The notes below the pieces were generated by a model, which worked only from the letters and a program-made list of their open reading frames with translations, ran no database searches and was not told the DNA's origin. The position numbers and the translations under genes are program-made. Source: Codonopsis lanceolata (taxonomy: Eukaryota > Streptophyta > Magnoliopsida > Asterales > Campanulaceae). Taken from it: a stretch of 64,000 bases of DNA. Shown here piece after piece: positions 1-12,979 of this stretch (positions are counted from its first letter, which is position 1; the number at the start of each line of letters is the position of its first letter). The stretch lies in the NCBI GenBank assembly GCA_013146195.2, contig CM028378.1, positions 90,764,295-90,828,294 of the forward strand, written 5' to 3'.

Positions 1-858
1 CCACGAATCTCCTTCTCAAGCCTCTCTCTCAAGCTCTTTGAGTGCCCTGCACTGCAAGAAGAGAAAAGGGGGAAGTCGACCTTTCTACCTTGGCCGAACT
101 AAGGAGAGTGCGGCTTTTGGGTTTTATATGGGGATTAAATCCTCTAATTAAACCACTAATTAGCCCCTAATACTCTAATAGGTGTTTAGGATTAGTATTA
201 GGATAAATAAGTAGGGTTAGGATGGGTTTAGATTAGGTTTAATTGGTCAACAATTCGACGTAACGTAAAAGAGGCAAAATCCCGACTTTCTCGAAATTGA
301 CCTCTGCGGTCGCTAGGGGCATGGTGATGCGACCGCATCACCCCTAATTCAAGATTCTAGGTTTTGTTCAATCCTTGCTCGATCCCGGCCTCCCGGCGTT
401 CTCGAGTCCTTCCAAGCCAAAATTGGTCTACAATTCAACCTTAATAACCTCCAAACATTAACCAAAGGAATCAAGTCTCAAACCTCATCAAAACATGGCC
501 CAGAACTCAGGCAGAACTCGTCCGAACGACGACCGGAAAAGTGAAACTGAAAAGGGTTTTCGCTAGAATCCAACTAGTAACCAAACCGACGATGCATCTA
601 GCATCTAACCAACATCCAAGGCATGTTAATGATGTTTTAAATGCCCTCTAACAATAATCCATGAAGTTACAACATAAATCTTAAACCCGAGATTCAAAGC
701 ATCTCGCGAAAGAAAAGTGCATACATGCATCTCAAACGACGTCAACGATCATGCTATTGACTCTAAACATATACGGGAGCTAAATGAACATGTTTATGAT
801 GATTATCAATGTATGAATCCATGCATAACACAATCAAGCAACATTTTAGGGTTTTACA
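1..858 (-). mobile_element. 3' LTR (partial) of Tekay-like gypsy element 1
   Basis: This AT-rich non-coding stretch follows the pol end of the minus-strand gypsy element. Read on the minus strand, a purine-rich tract (CTTAAAGTAGGGGAG, about 860-874) is followed by TGTAAAACCC starting at 858, the expected layout of a polypurine tract and LTR start. The LTR runs off the left edge, so its end and target duplication cannot be seen. The last codons of the chromodomain reading frame overlap the LTR start by a few bases. Confidence 0.6.
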
Positions 859-3800
859 TTCTCCCCTACTTTAAGGAATTTAGCCCCTAAATTCTTACCG
901 TAGTCATCAAACAAATGAGGATATTTCTCTCGCATCTCCAACTCGGTCTCCCAAGTTGCTTCCTCGATCTCGTGATTCTTCCAAAGAACTTTCACCAAAG
1001 GAATTCTCTTGCTCCTCAAAACTTGCTCTTTCGTGTCAAGTATCTTCACCGGCTGCTCCACATAAGACAAATCCAAAAAAGTAATCTCCTCATACTCAAG
1101 AACATGGGAATCATCCTTAAGATATTTCCGAAGCATAGACACATGAAATACATTATGGATCTCTGACAAAGACGGCGGTAAAGCCACCCTGTATGCCAAA
1201 CTCCCAACTCGCTCCAGAATCTCAAAAGGTCCAACAAACCTCGGTGATAATTTCCCTTTCTTCCCGAATCTCTTGGTACCCCTTCTAGGCGATACCTTAA
1301 GAAACACAAAGTCTCCAACCTGAAACTCCAAATCTCTCCTTCTATTATCCGCATAGCTTTTCCGTCACTTTGAGCGGTGAGCAATCTATCTCGAATTATC
1401 TTCACACTCTCAATGCATCACGAACAATTTCTGACCCCATAATTTAGCTTCTCCAACCTCGTCCCAACGAAATAGGAGATCTACACTTCCTCCCATAAAG
1501 AGCCTCATACGGTGCCATCTCGATGCTCGACTGGTAACTATTGTTATACGCAAACTCCGCCAAAGGAAGATGTGTATCCCAACTCCCTTTAAAATCAATC
1601 GCATAAGCCCGCAACATATCCTCAAGTATCTCGAATCGTTTTCTGACCGTCCGCTCTGACCGAGGGTGAAAAGTTGTGCTAAAGTTCAACTTGGTCCCCA
1701 TAGCCTCTTGCAAAGCCTGCCAAAACCTCGATGTAAACCTCGGATCCCGGTCCGAAACAATACTAACTGGAACCCCGTGCAATCTAACAATCTCCTGCAC
1801 ATACAACGCCGCTAACTGACTCAATGAATAAGTCATCGCAATCGGAATAAAATGAGCCGACTTCGTGAGCCGATCAACAACAACCCAAACGGCATCAAAA
1901 CCTCTACGAGTACGTGGAAATCCCGAAACAAAGTCCATCGTAACATGTTCCCATTTCCACTCCGGAATATCCAACGGCTGTAACAACCCCGCAGGCCTTT
2001 GGTGTTCCGCCTTTACCTGCTGACAAGTGAGACACCTCGACACATAATCTGCTATCTGTCGCTTCATGCCACTCCACCAAAATTGTTTCTTCAAATCTCT
2101 ATACATTTTCGTACTCCCCGGATGGATAGTATACTTCGCCTTGTGAGCCTCATCCAATACAAGCCGCTTCACATCTTCAACTGATGGAACACAAACTCTA
2201 CCTTTAAATGTCAAAATCCCATCCTGGTTCATCGCAAACTCATTCTCCTTATTCTCACCCAAACCATCAATAATTTTCACCAACTCTGGATCTTTCTTCT
2301 GAGTCTCCTTAATTCTTTCCAATAAAGCTGGAATAGCCCGCACACTAGCAAATAATACTCCATGATTAACCTCGCTAGGATTCCAATCACGAACATCTTC
2401 CAACATTTTCCATTCCCGCATCATCAAACAAGACAAGTGCACTTTTCTACTCAAAGCATCTGCAACAACGTTCGCTTCCCTGATGATACAATATCGCAAT
2501 CGTGATCCTTCAATTTCTCCATCCATCTCCGCCTGCCTCATGTTCAACTCTTTCTGAGAGAAGAGATATTTCAAACTCTTATGATCCGTGAAAATCTCAA
2601 ACTTCGAACCATACAAATAATGCTTCCACTTGTGCAAAGCAAATATAATCGCCGCGAGCTCAAGATCATGTGTAGGATAATTCATCTCATACGGAGACAA
2701 CTTCCTTGAAGCATAAGCAATCACTTTCCCATTTTGCATAAGCACACATCCCAATCCTTCTTTCGAAGCATCACTATAAACAACAAAATTATCACCTCCG
2801 CTAGGCAATGCTAACACTGGAGCCGTAGTCAACCTTTTCTTCAATTCTTGGAAGCTTTCTTCACACTTATCGCTCCACACAAATGCGGTCTTCTTTTGAG
2901 TCAAATTTGTCATGGGCGTAGCAATCTTCGAAAATCCCTCAATAAATCTCCGATAGTAACCGGCTAGCCCCAAGAAACTCCGTACCTCAGTAACTGTGGT
3001 CGGCCTCCTCCAATTCATTACTGCCTCAACTTTGGAAGGATCCACCGCTATCCCGGCACTAGAAACAACGTGCCCCAAAAATGAAACCTCCTCTAGCCAA
3101 AAAGCACACTTGCTAAACTTGGCGTAGAGTTGCCTCTCCCGAAGAATAGACAAAACCATCCGCAAATGTTGTGCATGCTCATCCCGAGACTTAGAATACA
3201 CAAGGATGTCGTCTATGAAAACCACCACGAAGCAATCAAGAAAATTGTGGAATACCCGGTTCATCAAATCCATGAATACCGCCGGCGCATTAGTCAACCC
3301 GAATGGCATCACCATAAACTCATAATGCCCGTACCTCGTGCGAAAAGCCGTTTTCGGAACATCTTCGGCTCTAACCTTCAACTGATGGTACCCAAATCTC
3401 AAGTCAAGTTTGGAATAGACCACCGATCCTTGCAATTGATCAAACAAGTCATCTATATGAGGCAATGGATACTTGTTCTTGATCGCCTTGTTCAACTCTC
3501 GATAATCGATGCACAATCTCGTGCTCCCATCTTTCTTTCACAAATAACACCGGCAAGCACCTAAGGCGATACGCTTGGCTTAATGAAGCCAATGTCAAGG
3601 AGCTCTTGTAACCGAATCTTAAACTCCTTTAACTCCATAGGTGCCATTCTATACTTGAAATTGGTGGTGTAGCCCCGCAATAACTCAATACAAAATTCAA
3701 TCTCTCGATCTGGAGGCATCCCAAAATCTTTAGAGAAAACATCCGGAAACTCACACACAACTGGCACATCTTCAAGATTAGAAGAAGAAACCCGCTTGTC

Positions 3801-4588
3801 CACTACACAAGCAAGATACCCTGTGCACCCACGCGACAACGCTTCTAGCCTTAAGCGCTAAATGACGCAGTAAACCACTCGGTGCATTATCTCCCAAAAA
3901 CACAAAGTTAGGAACGCCAGGCAAAGCAAAAGTGACTCTTTTACTAAGGCAATCCACCAATGCATGATATGTGCTCAACCAATCCATACCAAGGATAACA
4001 TCGAAATCACGAAGTGGTAACACCACCAAATCCGCATGCAACACATGTTTATCCACAAGTACATCGCATGCTCTATAAATATCTGAAGCCAATAAACATT
4101 CCCCAAGAGGGGTAGATACTTCAAGCACATATGGTAAAGACTGAGGCATAACACATAGCTTATCAACGAAATGCGATGCAACATAAGAATGCGATGATCC
4201 CGGTCTATAAGTACACGAGCCTCATTACCGAAAAATAGAAACGGTACCTCCAATCACTCTGCCGAGACTCAGTACACCTCTCTCGATCTAGAGCAAATAC
4301 ACGACCCTGCACTTTAGCTTTTCCATCGCTGTCTCTCTTTGTCCCAACTGTAGTCTGGCTGGAACCTCCTGTCTGATTGCTCTTCAATTTAGGACAATCC
4401 TTCTTCATATGCCCGGAAACTCCACAGTAGTAACACTCCATTGGTGCTCCATTCTTACTCCAGCACCTATCTTCAGTATGCCCAATCTTGGAACAATAAG
4501 AACAAACCAATGCCACACTACGATCCATAAGAGTCCCAAACGAGAGACGATTACGCGACTCGATTCCCGAACTACGCGATAGAGACAA
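846..4588 (-). pseudogene. Decayed gag-pol of a Tekay-like (chromoviral) Ty3/gypsy retrotransposon
   Basis: Read right to left on the minus strand the domains are: a CCHC zinc knuckle of gag (about 4588-4205, CYYCGVSGHMKKDC); aspartic protease (about 4250-3780, ending with ILGMDWL); reverse transcriptase with FIDDILVYS in the catalytic centre; RNase H (SDASKEGLGCVL); integrase with CLTCQQVKAEHQRP and the DFVSGFPRT core (all 3516-1444); then an integrase tail and chromodomain-like end (1331-846, VLWKNHEIEEATWE). This order is that of plant chromoviruses, which reverse-transcribe in virus-like particles and integrate into chromatin. Frameshifts or stops break it near 4210, 3770, 3540 and 1470-1340, and gag upstream of the zinc knuckle is missing, so it cannot encode a working polyprotein. 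The Tekay assignment rests on the domain sequences and is fairly sure. Confidence 0.88.
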
Positions 4589-4589
4589 A

Positions 4590-4942
4590 CGCTATCTCCA
4601 AAACTTCCAAATCATGGATAGACTTAAGGAACACCTCCAACTTGAAGCCTAATGCATCTAAACATGTCAATAAACCATCTTAAAGAGGTCTAGGACCTAA
4701 ATCGAGGTCACGAACACAAAACGCAAGTAAACCTTCAATCGCGTCGCACTCCGACTATCGTCGAGCCACGACTTGTGACTTTAGCAAGTCAACAACTATA
4801 TGGAGTCTCTAAATAATGTTTTGGTCTTAATATGGTCTCTCAAACACCTCTAGACCCTCTCGCAAACCAAGCATGCAGTCAACAAAGGAAGAAGTGCAAG
4901 TATAGCACGCAAACCGAGATAACGAAGGAGCGGGGCGTCACA
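4590..4942 (-). mobile_element. LTR-like fragment of a different gypsy element
   Basis: The minus strand starts with TGTGACGCCCCGCTC at 4942, a start typical of plant gypsy LTRs. It continues about 350 bp without coding and then joins the truncated gag of the neighbouring element. The LTR left of that element begins TGTAAAACCC and looks unrelated, so the two do not form an obvious LTR pair. The outer end at 4942 abuts directly on the middle of a tandem repeat unit, suggesting insertion into array 1. Confidence 0.5.
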
Positions 4943-7900
4943 CCTTGGTTGCCAAAACGCCAGCGATCACCACAATTGCTAGTGGCAAACCCTCGCATCT
5001 ACTTAAGATTCTTTGACAGATTTCCTTCAAAGGCTGACGGCTGAGGGAGCTTTCTGGAAATGCCTTTCTACAAAAAAAAGTGTCCACGACTCTTCTTGAG
5101 ACAAGGGCTCTAAATTTAAAGTATACAAATATAAGTTAAAAGCAGTTAATTATTAAGCAGTTTTGTACAAACCTACATAAGTTAAGAGTAATAACTAATA
5201 ATGTGGTAGATAAGTAAAAAATGTAGTGGAAATAGCATTTCACTAAAAAATCATAAACAACACGTGCAACATGCGTGCAACATACGTGCAACGCGCGTGC
5301 AACACGCGTGCACTGGACTAGTAATTCTTAAATAGTAGTATTGTATTTTAATATTTATGTTGTGATCAATTGGTGCAGACCCCCAATCTTCAAAAAGCTT
5401 GGTGAAAAGAAATTGGCTCATCATCAAGCCGTGCAACCGGTTAAATGCTTGTGCGAAGGTATAAGATCATTAAATGATCAGAGAGCATACGCTAATCGCA
5501 CCTATGAACCAGTCACTAAGGCAGCAAGCTTGGGCATCGTTGAGGTTGTTGAAGGGATCGTGGATATACTTCCCGTTGCATTTTGGTCTTATAACAATAG
5601 TCTCATTTTCTCCATCTCTTCGTCCTCTGGGAAAAGGCTCATGTACAAGAAACATATTTTTAAATGGTACGGCAAGTCGTAGTAACTGAGAAAGAGCAAT
5701 TTCTTCACTCTCTCTAATCCATCGTCGATACCCCACACATGGGAAGACTTTGTTCAAACTGCACTCCATTCTACATTTGTGCTCGTCCTTGGTTGCCAAA
5801 CACCCGATCACCACAATTGCTAGTGGCAAACCCCGCATCTACTTAAGATTCTTTGACGATTTCCTTCAAAGGCGAGGGCGAGGGAGCTCGAAATGCCTTT
5901 CTACAAAAAAAAGTGTCCACGACTCTTCTTGAGACAAGGGCTCTAAATTTAAAGTATACAAATATAAGTTAAAAGTAGTTAATTATTAAGCAGTTTTGTC
6001 CAAACCTACATAAGTTAAGAGTAATAACTAATAATGTGGTAGATAAGTAAAAAATGTAGTGGAAATAGCATTTCACTAAAAAATCATTAACAACACGCAA
6101 CATACGTAACAACGCTGCAACACGCTGCACTTGACTAGTAATTTTAAATAGTAGTATTGTATTTTAATATTTATGTTGTGATCGACAGGAAGACCCCCAA
6201 TCTTCAAAAAGCTTGGTGAAAAGAAATTGGCTCATCATCAAGCCGCAACCTGTTAAATGCTTGTGCGAAGGTATAAGATCATTAAATGATCGAGAGCATA
6301 CGCTAATCGCACCTATGAACCGCCACTAAGGCAAAGAAGCTTGGGCATCGTTGAGGTTGTTGAAGGGATCGTGGATATACTTCCCGTTGCATTTTGGTCT
6401 TATAACAATAGTCTCATTTTCTCCATCTCTTCGTCCTCTGGGAAAAGGCTCATGTACAAGAAACATATTTTTAAATGGAACGGCAAGTCGTAGTAACTGA
6501 GAAAGAGCAATTTCTTCACTCTCTAATCCATCGCCGATACCCCACACACCGGGAAGACTTTGTTCAAACTGCACTCCATTCTACATTTGTGCTCGTCCTT
6601 GGTTGCCAAACGCCCGATCACCACAATTGCTAGTGGCAAACCCCGCATCTACTTAAGATTCTTTGACAGATTTCCTTCAAAGGCGGAGGGCAGAGGGAGC
6701 TTTCTGGAAATGCCTTTCTACAAAAAAAAGTGTCCACGACTCTTCTTGAGACAAGGGCTCTAAATTTAAAGTATACAAATATAAGTTAAAAGTAGTTAAT
6801 TATTAAGCAGTTTTGTCCAAACCTACATAAGTTAAGAGTAATAACTAATAATGTGGTAGATAAGTAAAAATGTAGTGGAAATAGCATTTCACTAAAAAAT
6901 CATTAACAACACGTGCAACATGCGCAACATACGGCAACGCTGCAACACGCTGCACTTGACTAGTAATTCTTAAATAGTAGTATTGTATTTTAATATTTAT
7001 GTTGTGATCGATTGGTGAAGACCCCCAATCTTCAAAAAGCTTGGTGAAAAGAAATTGGCTCATCATCATCAAGCCGCAACCGTTAAATGCTTGTGCGAAG
7101 GTATAAGATCATTAAATGATCAAGAGCATACGCTAATCGCACCTATGAACCAGTCACTAAGGCAGCAAGCTTGGGCATCGTTGAGGTTGTTGAAGGGATC
7201 GTGGATATACTTCCCGTTGCATTTTGGTCTTATAACAATAGTCTCATTTTCTCCATCTCTTCGTCCTCTGGGAAAAGGCTCATGTACAAGAAACATATTT
7301 TTAAATGGTACGGCAAGTCGTAGTAACTGAGAAAGAGCAATTTCTTCACTCTCTAATCCATCGCCGATACCCCACACACCGGGAAGACTTTGTTCAAACT
7401 GCACCCATTCTACATTTGTGCTCGTCCTTGGTTGCCAAACGCCCGATCACCACAATTGCTAGTGGCAAACCCTCGCATCTACTTAAGATTCTTTGACAGA
7501 TTTCCTTCAAAGGCGGAGGGCAGAGGGAGCTTTCTGGAAATGCCTTTCTACAAAAAAAAGTGTCCACGACTCTTCTTGAGACAAGGGCTCTAAATTTAAA
7601 GTATACAAATATAAGTTAAAAGTAGTTAATTATTAAGCAGTTTTGTCCAAACCTACATAAGTTAAGAGTAATAACTAATAATGTGGTAGATAAGTAAAAA
7701 ATGTAGTGGAAATAGCATTTCACTAAAAAATCATTAACAACACGTGCAACATGCGTGCAACGCGCGTGCAACACGCGTGCACTTGACTAGTAATTTTAAA
7801 TAGTAGTATTGTATTTTAATATTTATGTTGTGATCGATTGGTGAAGACCCCCAATCTTCAAAAAGCTTGGTGAAAAGAAATTGGCTCATCATCAAGCCGC

Positions 7901-10330
7901 AACCGGTTAAATGCTTGTGCGAAGGTATAAGATCATTAAATGATCAGAGAGCATACGCTAATCGCACCTATGAACCAGTCACTAAGGCAGCAAGCTTGGG
8001 CATCGTTGAGGTTGTTGAAGGGATCGTGGATATACTTCCCGTTGCATTTTGGTCTTATAACAATAGTCTCATTTTCTCCATCTCTTCGTCCTCTAGGAAA
8101 AGGCTCATGTACAAGAAACATATTTTTAAATGGTACGGCAAGTCGTAGTAACTGAGAAAGAGCAATTTCTTCACTCTCTCTAATCCATCGTCGATACCCC
8201 ACACACTGGAAGACTTTGTTCAAACTGCACTCCATTCTACATTTGTGCTCGTCCTTGGTTGCCAAAACGCCAAACGATCACCACAATTGCTAGTGGCAAA
8301 CCCCGTGATCTACTTAAGATTCTTTGACGTATTTCCTTCAAAGCCGAGGGCGAGGGAGCTCGAAATGCCTTTCTACAAAAAAAAGTGTCCACGACTCTTC
8401 TTGAGACAAGGGCTCTAAATTTAAAGTATACAAATATAAGTTAAAAGTAGTTAATTATTAAGCGCTTTGTCCAAACCTACATAAGTTAAGAGTAATAACT
8501 AATAATGTGGTATATAAGTAAAAAATGTAGTGGAAATAGCATTTCACTAAAAAATCATTAACAACACGTGCAACATGCGGCAACATACGGCAACGCTGCA
8601 ACACGCTGCACTTGACTAGTAATTTTAAATAGTAGTATTGTATTTTAATATTTATGTTGTGATCGACAGAAGACCCCCAATCTTCAAAAAGCTTGGTGAA
8701 AAGAAATTGGCTCATCATCAAGCCGCAACCGGTTAAATGCTTGTGCGAAGGTATAAGATCATTAAATGATCGGGAGAGCATACGCTAATCGCACCTATGA
8801 ACCAACCACTAAGGCAAAGAAGCTTGGGCATCGTTGAGGTTGTTGAAGGGATCGTGGATATACTTCCCGTTGCATTTTGGTCTTATAACAATAGTCTCAT
8901 TTTCTCCATCTCTTCGCCCCTAGGAAAAGGCTCATGTACAAGAAACATATTTTTAAATGGAACGGCAAGTCGTAGTAACCGAGAAAGAGCAATTTCTTCA
9001 CTCTCTAATCCATCGCCGATACCCCACACATCGGGAAGACTTTGTTCAAACTGCACTCCATTCTACATTTTGTCTCGGTCCTTGGTTGCCAAAACGCCGC
9101 CAAAGATCACCACAATTGCTAGTGGCAAACCTCAGCATCTACTTAAGATTCTTTGACGATTTCCTTCAAAGGCTGAGGCGAGGAGTCGAAATGCCTTCTA
9201 CAAAAAAAGTGTCCACGACTCTTCTTGAGACAAGGGCTCTAAATTTAAAGTATACAAATATAAGTTAAAAGTAGTTAATTATTGCCAGCTTGTCCAAACC
9301 TACATAAGTAAAGAGTAATAACTAATAATGTGGTAGATAAGTAAAAATGAAGGAAATAGCATTTCACTAAAAAATCATTAACAACACGTGCAACATGCGT
9401 ACAACATAACGCAACGCTGCGGCAACACGCTGCAATCGGACTAGTAATTTAAATAGTAGTATTTATTTATTTATGTTGTGATCGAGAAGACCCCCAATCT
9501 TCAAAAGCTTGTGAAAAGAAATTGGCTCATCATCGCAACCTGCTAAATGCTTGTGCGAAGGTATAAGATCATTAAATGATCGGGAGAGCATACGCTAATC
9601 GCACCTACGAACCGCCACTAAGGCAACAAGTTTGGGCATCATTGAGGTTGTCGAAGGGATCGTGGATATACTTCCCGTTGCATTTTGGTCTTATAACAAT
9701 AGTCTCATTTTCTCCATCTCTTCGCCCTCTAGAAAAAGGCTCATGTACAAGAAACATATATTTAAATGGTACTAAGTCGTAGTAACCGAGAAAGAGCAAT
9801 TTCTTCACTCTCTCTAATCCATCGCCGATACCCCACACACCGGGAAGACTTTGTTTAAACTGCACCCATTCTACATTTGTGCTCGATCCTTGGTTGCCAA
9901 AACGCCGCGATCACCACAATTGCTAGTGGCAAACCCTCGTGATCTACTTAAGATTCTTTTGACGTATTTCCTTCAAAGCTGAGGGCGTAGGAGCTTTCTC
10001 GAAATGCCTTTCACAAAAAAAAAAGTGTCCACGACTCTTCTTGAGACAAGGGCTCTAAATTTAAAGTATAGAAATATAAGTTAAAGTAGTTAATTATTAA
10101 GCGCTTTGTCTAAACCTACATAAGTTAAGAGTAATAACTAATAATGTGGTAGATAAGTACAAAATGTTGTGGAAATAACATCTCACTAAAAAATCATTAA
10201 CAACACTTGCAACATACGTGTAACATAGTAACGCCGCTGCTACACGCGCAATCTCTGACTAGTAATTCTTAAATAGTAGTATTGTATTTTAATATTTATG
10301 TTGTGATCGATTGGTGAAGACCCCCAATCG
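4943..10330 (+). repeat. Tandem array 1: chimeric ankyrin/NLR/Helitron-end unit, about 6.5 copies
   Basis: Starting mid-unit, a segment of about 814-828 bp is repeated head to tail. The anchor AAGCTTG occurs at 5395, 6209, 7037, 7863, 8689 and 9505, with the array ending near 10330. Each unit holds, left to right: an ankyrin-PGG gene exon in sense (about 230 bp), an antisense NLR fragment (about 345 bp), an AT-rich stretch of about 190 bp, a GTGCAAC-rich hairpin zone ending CTAGT, and an 80-bp spacer. Units here carry many small losses relative to array 2, nearly all at CAG or CTG sites. The array ends where the 5' part of an ankyrin gene copy begins. None of the reading frames is likely to be translated usefully. 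Confidence 0.93.
5470..5838 (-). pseudogene. Antisense NLR (NB-ARC) fragment, first full unit of array 1
   Basis: The minus strand carries the same NB-ARC fragment as in the other units, with GLPLAIVVIG near its start and FKNMFLVHEPFPRG in a shifted frame where the intact copies read LKICFLYMSLFPED. The frameshift comes from small indels. Equivalent fragments in array 1 lie at about 6574-6326, 7404-7120, 8265-7936, 9130-8880 and 9865-9605, all damaged. Confidence 0.75.
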
Positions 10331-10354
10331 GCCGCAGCTGCCCTAAAACCGAAT

Positions 10355-10668
10355 GATGTTAGTCGGTACCGCCATTGTACAAAGCCTGACTTGTGGGTGA
10401 TCGAGGCAATTTAAAACATTCTTCGACAAAGACAGCGACGCAAAGAACAACCATCGCCTCAGAAACCAAGAGACACTTCTCCACGGAAGTTGTGACCGTA
10501 AAGGCTATTCATTTTGTCAAGAAGCTAGTGGAACGTTTGCCCAAGGAGGCTTTGGTCATAAAAAGAGCTTGGATGAAACACCTTGAGTGTTGCCTCAACC
10601 GTTGGAAACACTGAGGCTGCAAAGATCTTGGTTGAAAAGAATCCATCATTGCTCTATATTAGTAATAA
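10355..10668 (+). pseudogene. Ankyrin-PGG gene copy A, 5' part, broken by a Helitron
   Basis: The plus strand matches the ankyrin-repeat exon of copy B (24858 onward): the reading YKAGLVGDWEAAK, the helix VKKLVERLPKEAL and GAKILVEKNPSLLYIS can be followed through frameshifts. These are ankyrin repeats of the plant membrane ankyrin-PGG family (ITN1/ACD6-like), which sit N-terminal to transmembrane segments. The exon stops in the middle of a repeat at 10668, where CTAG of a minus-strand Helitron begins, and resumes at 15080. Several indels relative to copy B, again mostly at CAG/CTG, break the frame. Confidence 0.82.
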
Positions 10669-11622
10669 CTAGTCTTTGTGCCCAGCATCCATGGCACGGC
10701 GCGAAAGGCAGAGAGAATGTCAAGATTGAGGGTGTAAATATTTAAATAAATCGATATATGATTTAATCATGTTTTAAAAAGAGTCTAAAATAAAAAATTA
10801 AAAATAAAGACCTCTCGGTAACCAATTAAAACAATATGATCATCCATACTGGAATAAAAATTTAAAGTATCCCTAGATGATGCTATATGATGTCTGGGAT
10901 GCTTAATTTATCAAATATCCAGGAAATTAATAATAAACTGAGACACATTGGCAGCTAAAAAACAGATAAAATATTTATCACGAATCATACTATATTCTTT
11001 TTATCCGGTGAAAAACCTTATACGAATTGCTTTATAATATTCTCCTTGCATTTTTTTTATAAAGAGTTTTTTTTACTCAATTAATAGAATAAGGAAAATG
11101 AATTGATTTTATTTAAAATTTATATCCAATACCAAGCATTTAAGTTTTACTTATCCCCTACAATTATTGCTTAATTAAATTAATTATTATCATAACATAT
11201 TTTGATGAGTAATTGCCTAAAGTTGAGTATTTTTTTCTTAATTTTATTTAAAGAGTTTATTTTTTAAATTAAATTACGCTATATAAGTGTTATGCACAAA
11301 AAAAAAGTACACTAATAAAGTGGAGTAAAAACTAAAATTAGATGGTGTTCCAAATCTGAACAAATAGAGAAGTTGATTCGCTGAATATTGCAAGATCTAT
11401 TTATTGAATTTCCATTTGACTTAATTAGATGAAAATCTCAATCTAGATATACTTTTAAGCCATATTAAGGGAAAGAATCATGATAATTACATTGTTTTTT
11501 TTTTTTAACAAAACTTTTTTTAGCGGATTACTATTATCACAGTAACTATCAATCATCAGCTAAGAAAGATAACATCATTCAATAAAAAAATTCCAAGCAA
11601 CCTTCTTTGACAGGCACAGATT

Positions 11623-12285
11623 TCACTTTAATTGGCGACGAATTTTCTGTATTGGACAATTTTCATCACATTCATTAAATGTAAGTTGTCTCTTGATTGA
11701 TGAATTCCCCAAAACTTCCGAAGAAGTAGACCGATTTTGCAATAAATTTCGGGGAACCGGAGTGTTGCTTTTCTTCATTTCAATTTCCTGCAGTAGTTTA
11801 TAACAGGAATGTATATGCTCTCTTTCTAGACACCCCCGTGATGGGATTTCACTAATCTTGGACTCCAATTCGTTTCTTGTCAAGTTGCCATTATAAGCTG
11901 CCAAGACTACTGATGCAGCAACCACAGATGGTCTATGCTCCACCAAATTAATCTCTTCAACTATAGCCAAAATGAGTTCCATAGCCCTGAAATTCAATTC
12001 TTCAAGTCAGGAGCCAACACAAAACTTAGAGATAAAATAGCGGAGATAAGCGAACGGAGTAACTGACCCCATTTCCCATCCCAATGTATCCAAAACCATA
12101 AGTTCCATTCTTTTAGTTACTTTGCCTTCAAAATTACAATCATCCATTTTATATGGGGACAATGCTGGTACATAACGTTCCTCCATCTTTGCCGCCAATG
12201 ACAAACATGCCACTGACCCCAATCGGATCACCCATTCCTTCCCACTATCAAGGGTTTGCCTCCAAATGAATTGATCAAGCTATGT
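11623..12285 (-). pseudogene. Captured 3' exons of a D-type cyclin inside the Helitron
   Basis: The minus-strand exon at about 12285-12007 follows a TAG acceptor and reads LDQFIWRQTLDSGKEW, then SVACLSLAAKMEERYVPAL, the end of the cyclin N-box. A second exon follows a TTTCAG acceptor near 11986 and reads EHRPSVVAASVVLAAYNG, the C-terminal cyclin fold, ending with a stop at 11623. The tail QLTFNECDENCPIQKIRR resembles CYCD C-termini. D cyclins activate CDKA and release RBR repression at the G1/S transition. The N-terminal exons, including the LxCxE RB-binding site, are absent, and the first exon runs into a stop beyond FISKFC unless it is spliced. It lies in the same orientation as the Helitron, so it is most simply a captured fragment. 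The D-cyclin subclass is uncertain. Confidence 0.85.
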
Positions 12286-12339
12286 CAATGAGAGATAAGT
12301 CGTACGGAAATGAAAGCCAAAAATTGATCTTGCATTACC

Positions 12340-12802
12340 TCTATACACACATACCCACATGCATTAAACCCCTCCTTGACTCCCTCTTCTTCTCTCTGCC
12401 GTACACTCTCACACACAGCACACTTTTTTTTTCTCTTCCACTTCCCAATGGCCCCATTAACAAATAAAATTCAAGCCTTTCTCTCCCGTCAATAACATTC
12501 TAAGCGCACCCCCAATCGACAAACCCAAATACTCCATTATAACACACACACACCCAACAAATACACAGAAGTCAGAACCCAAATACTCAATTCCTCTATA
12601 CACACATACCCACCTGCATTAACCCCCTCCTTGACTCCCTCTTCTTCTCTCTGCCGTACACCCTCACACACAGCACACTTTTTTTTTTCTCTTCCACCTC
12701 CCAATGGCCCCATTAACAAATAAAATTCAAGCCTTTCTCTTCCTTTTTTTTCTCTTCCACTTCCCAATGGCCCCATTAACAAATAAAATTCAAGCCTTTC
12801 TC
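12340..12802. repeat. Direct repeats inside the Helitron (CT-rich block)
   Basis: A block of about 140 bp beginning CCTCTATACACACATACCC occurs at about 12340-12480 and again at 12593-12735. Its last 58 bp, containing CAATGGCCCCATTAAC, are repeated a third time at about 12745-12802. The copies are nearly identical, so the duplication is recent. It looks like promoter or untranslated DNA. Confidence 0.8.
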
Positions 12803-12979
12803 TTATGTAGGAGAGAAATTCCCCAAAAAAAGAGTACAAAAAATTCCCCCAAATCTCGAAATTACTTGACCAAACACAAATCCACCCAAAAAAATTAAAT
12901 ATTTCTCTTTTTAAATCACAAAACTACTAAAACTTGAATAATACAACCGGGAAATCCTGTAAATAGAGATACGAATCCG

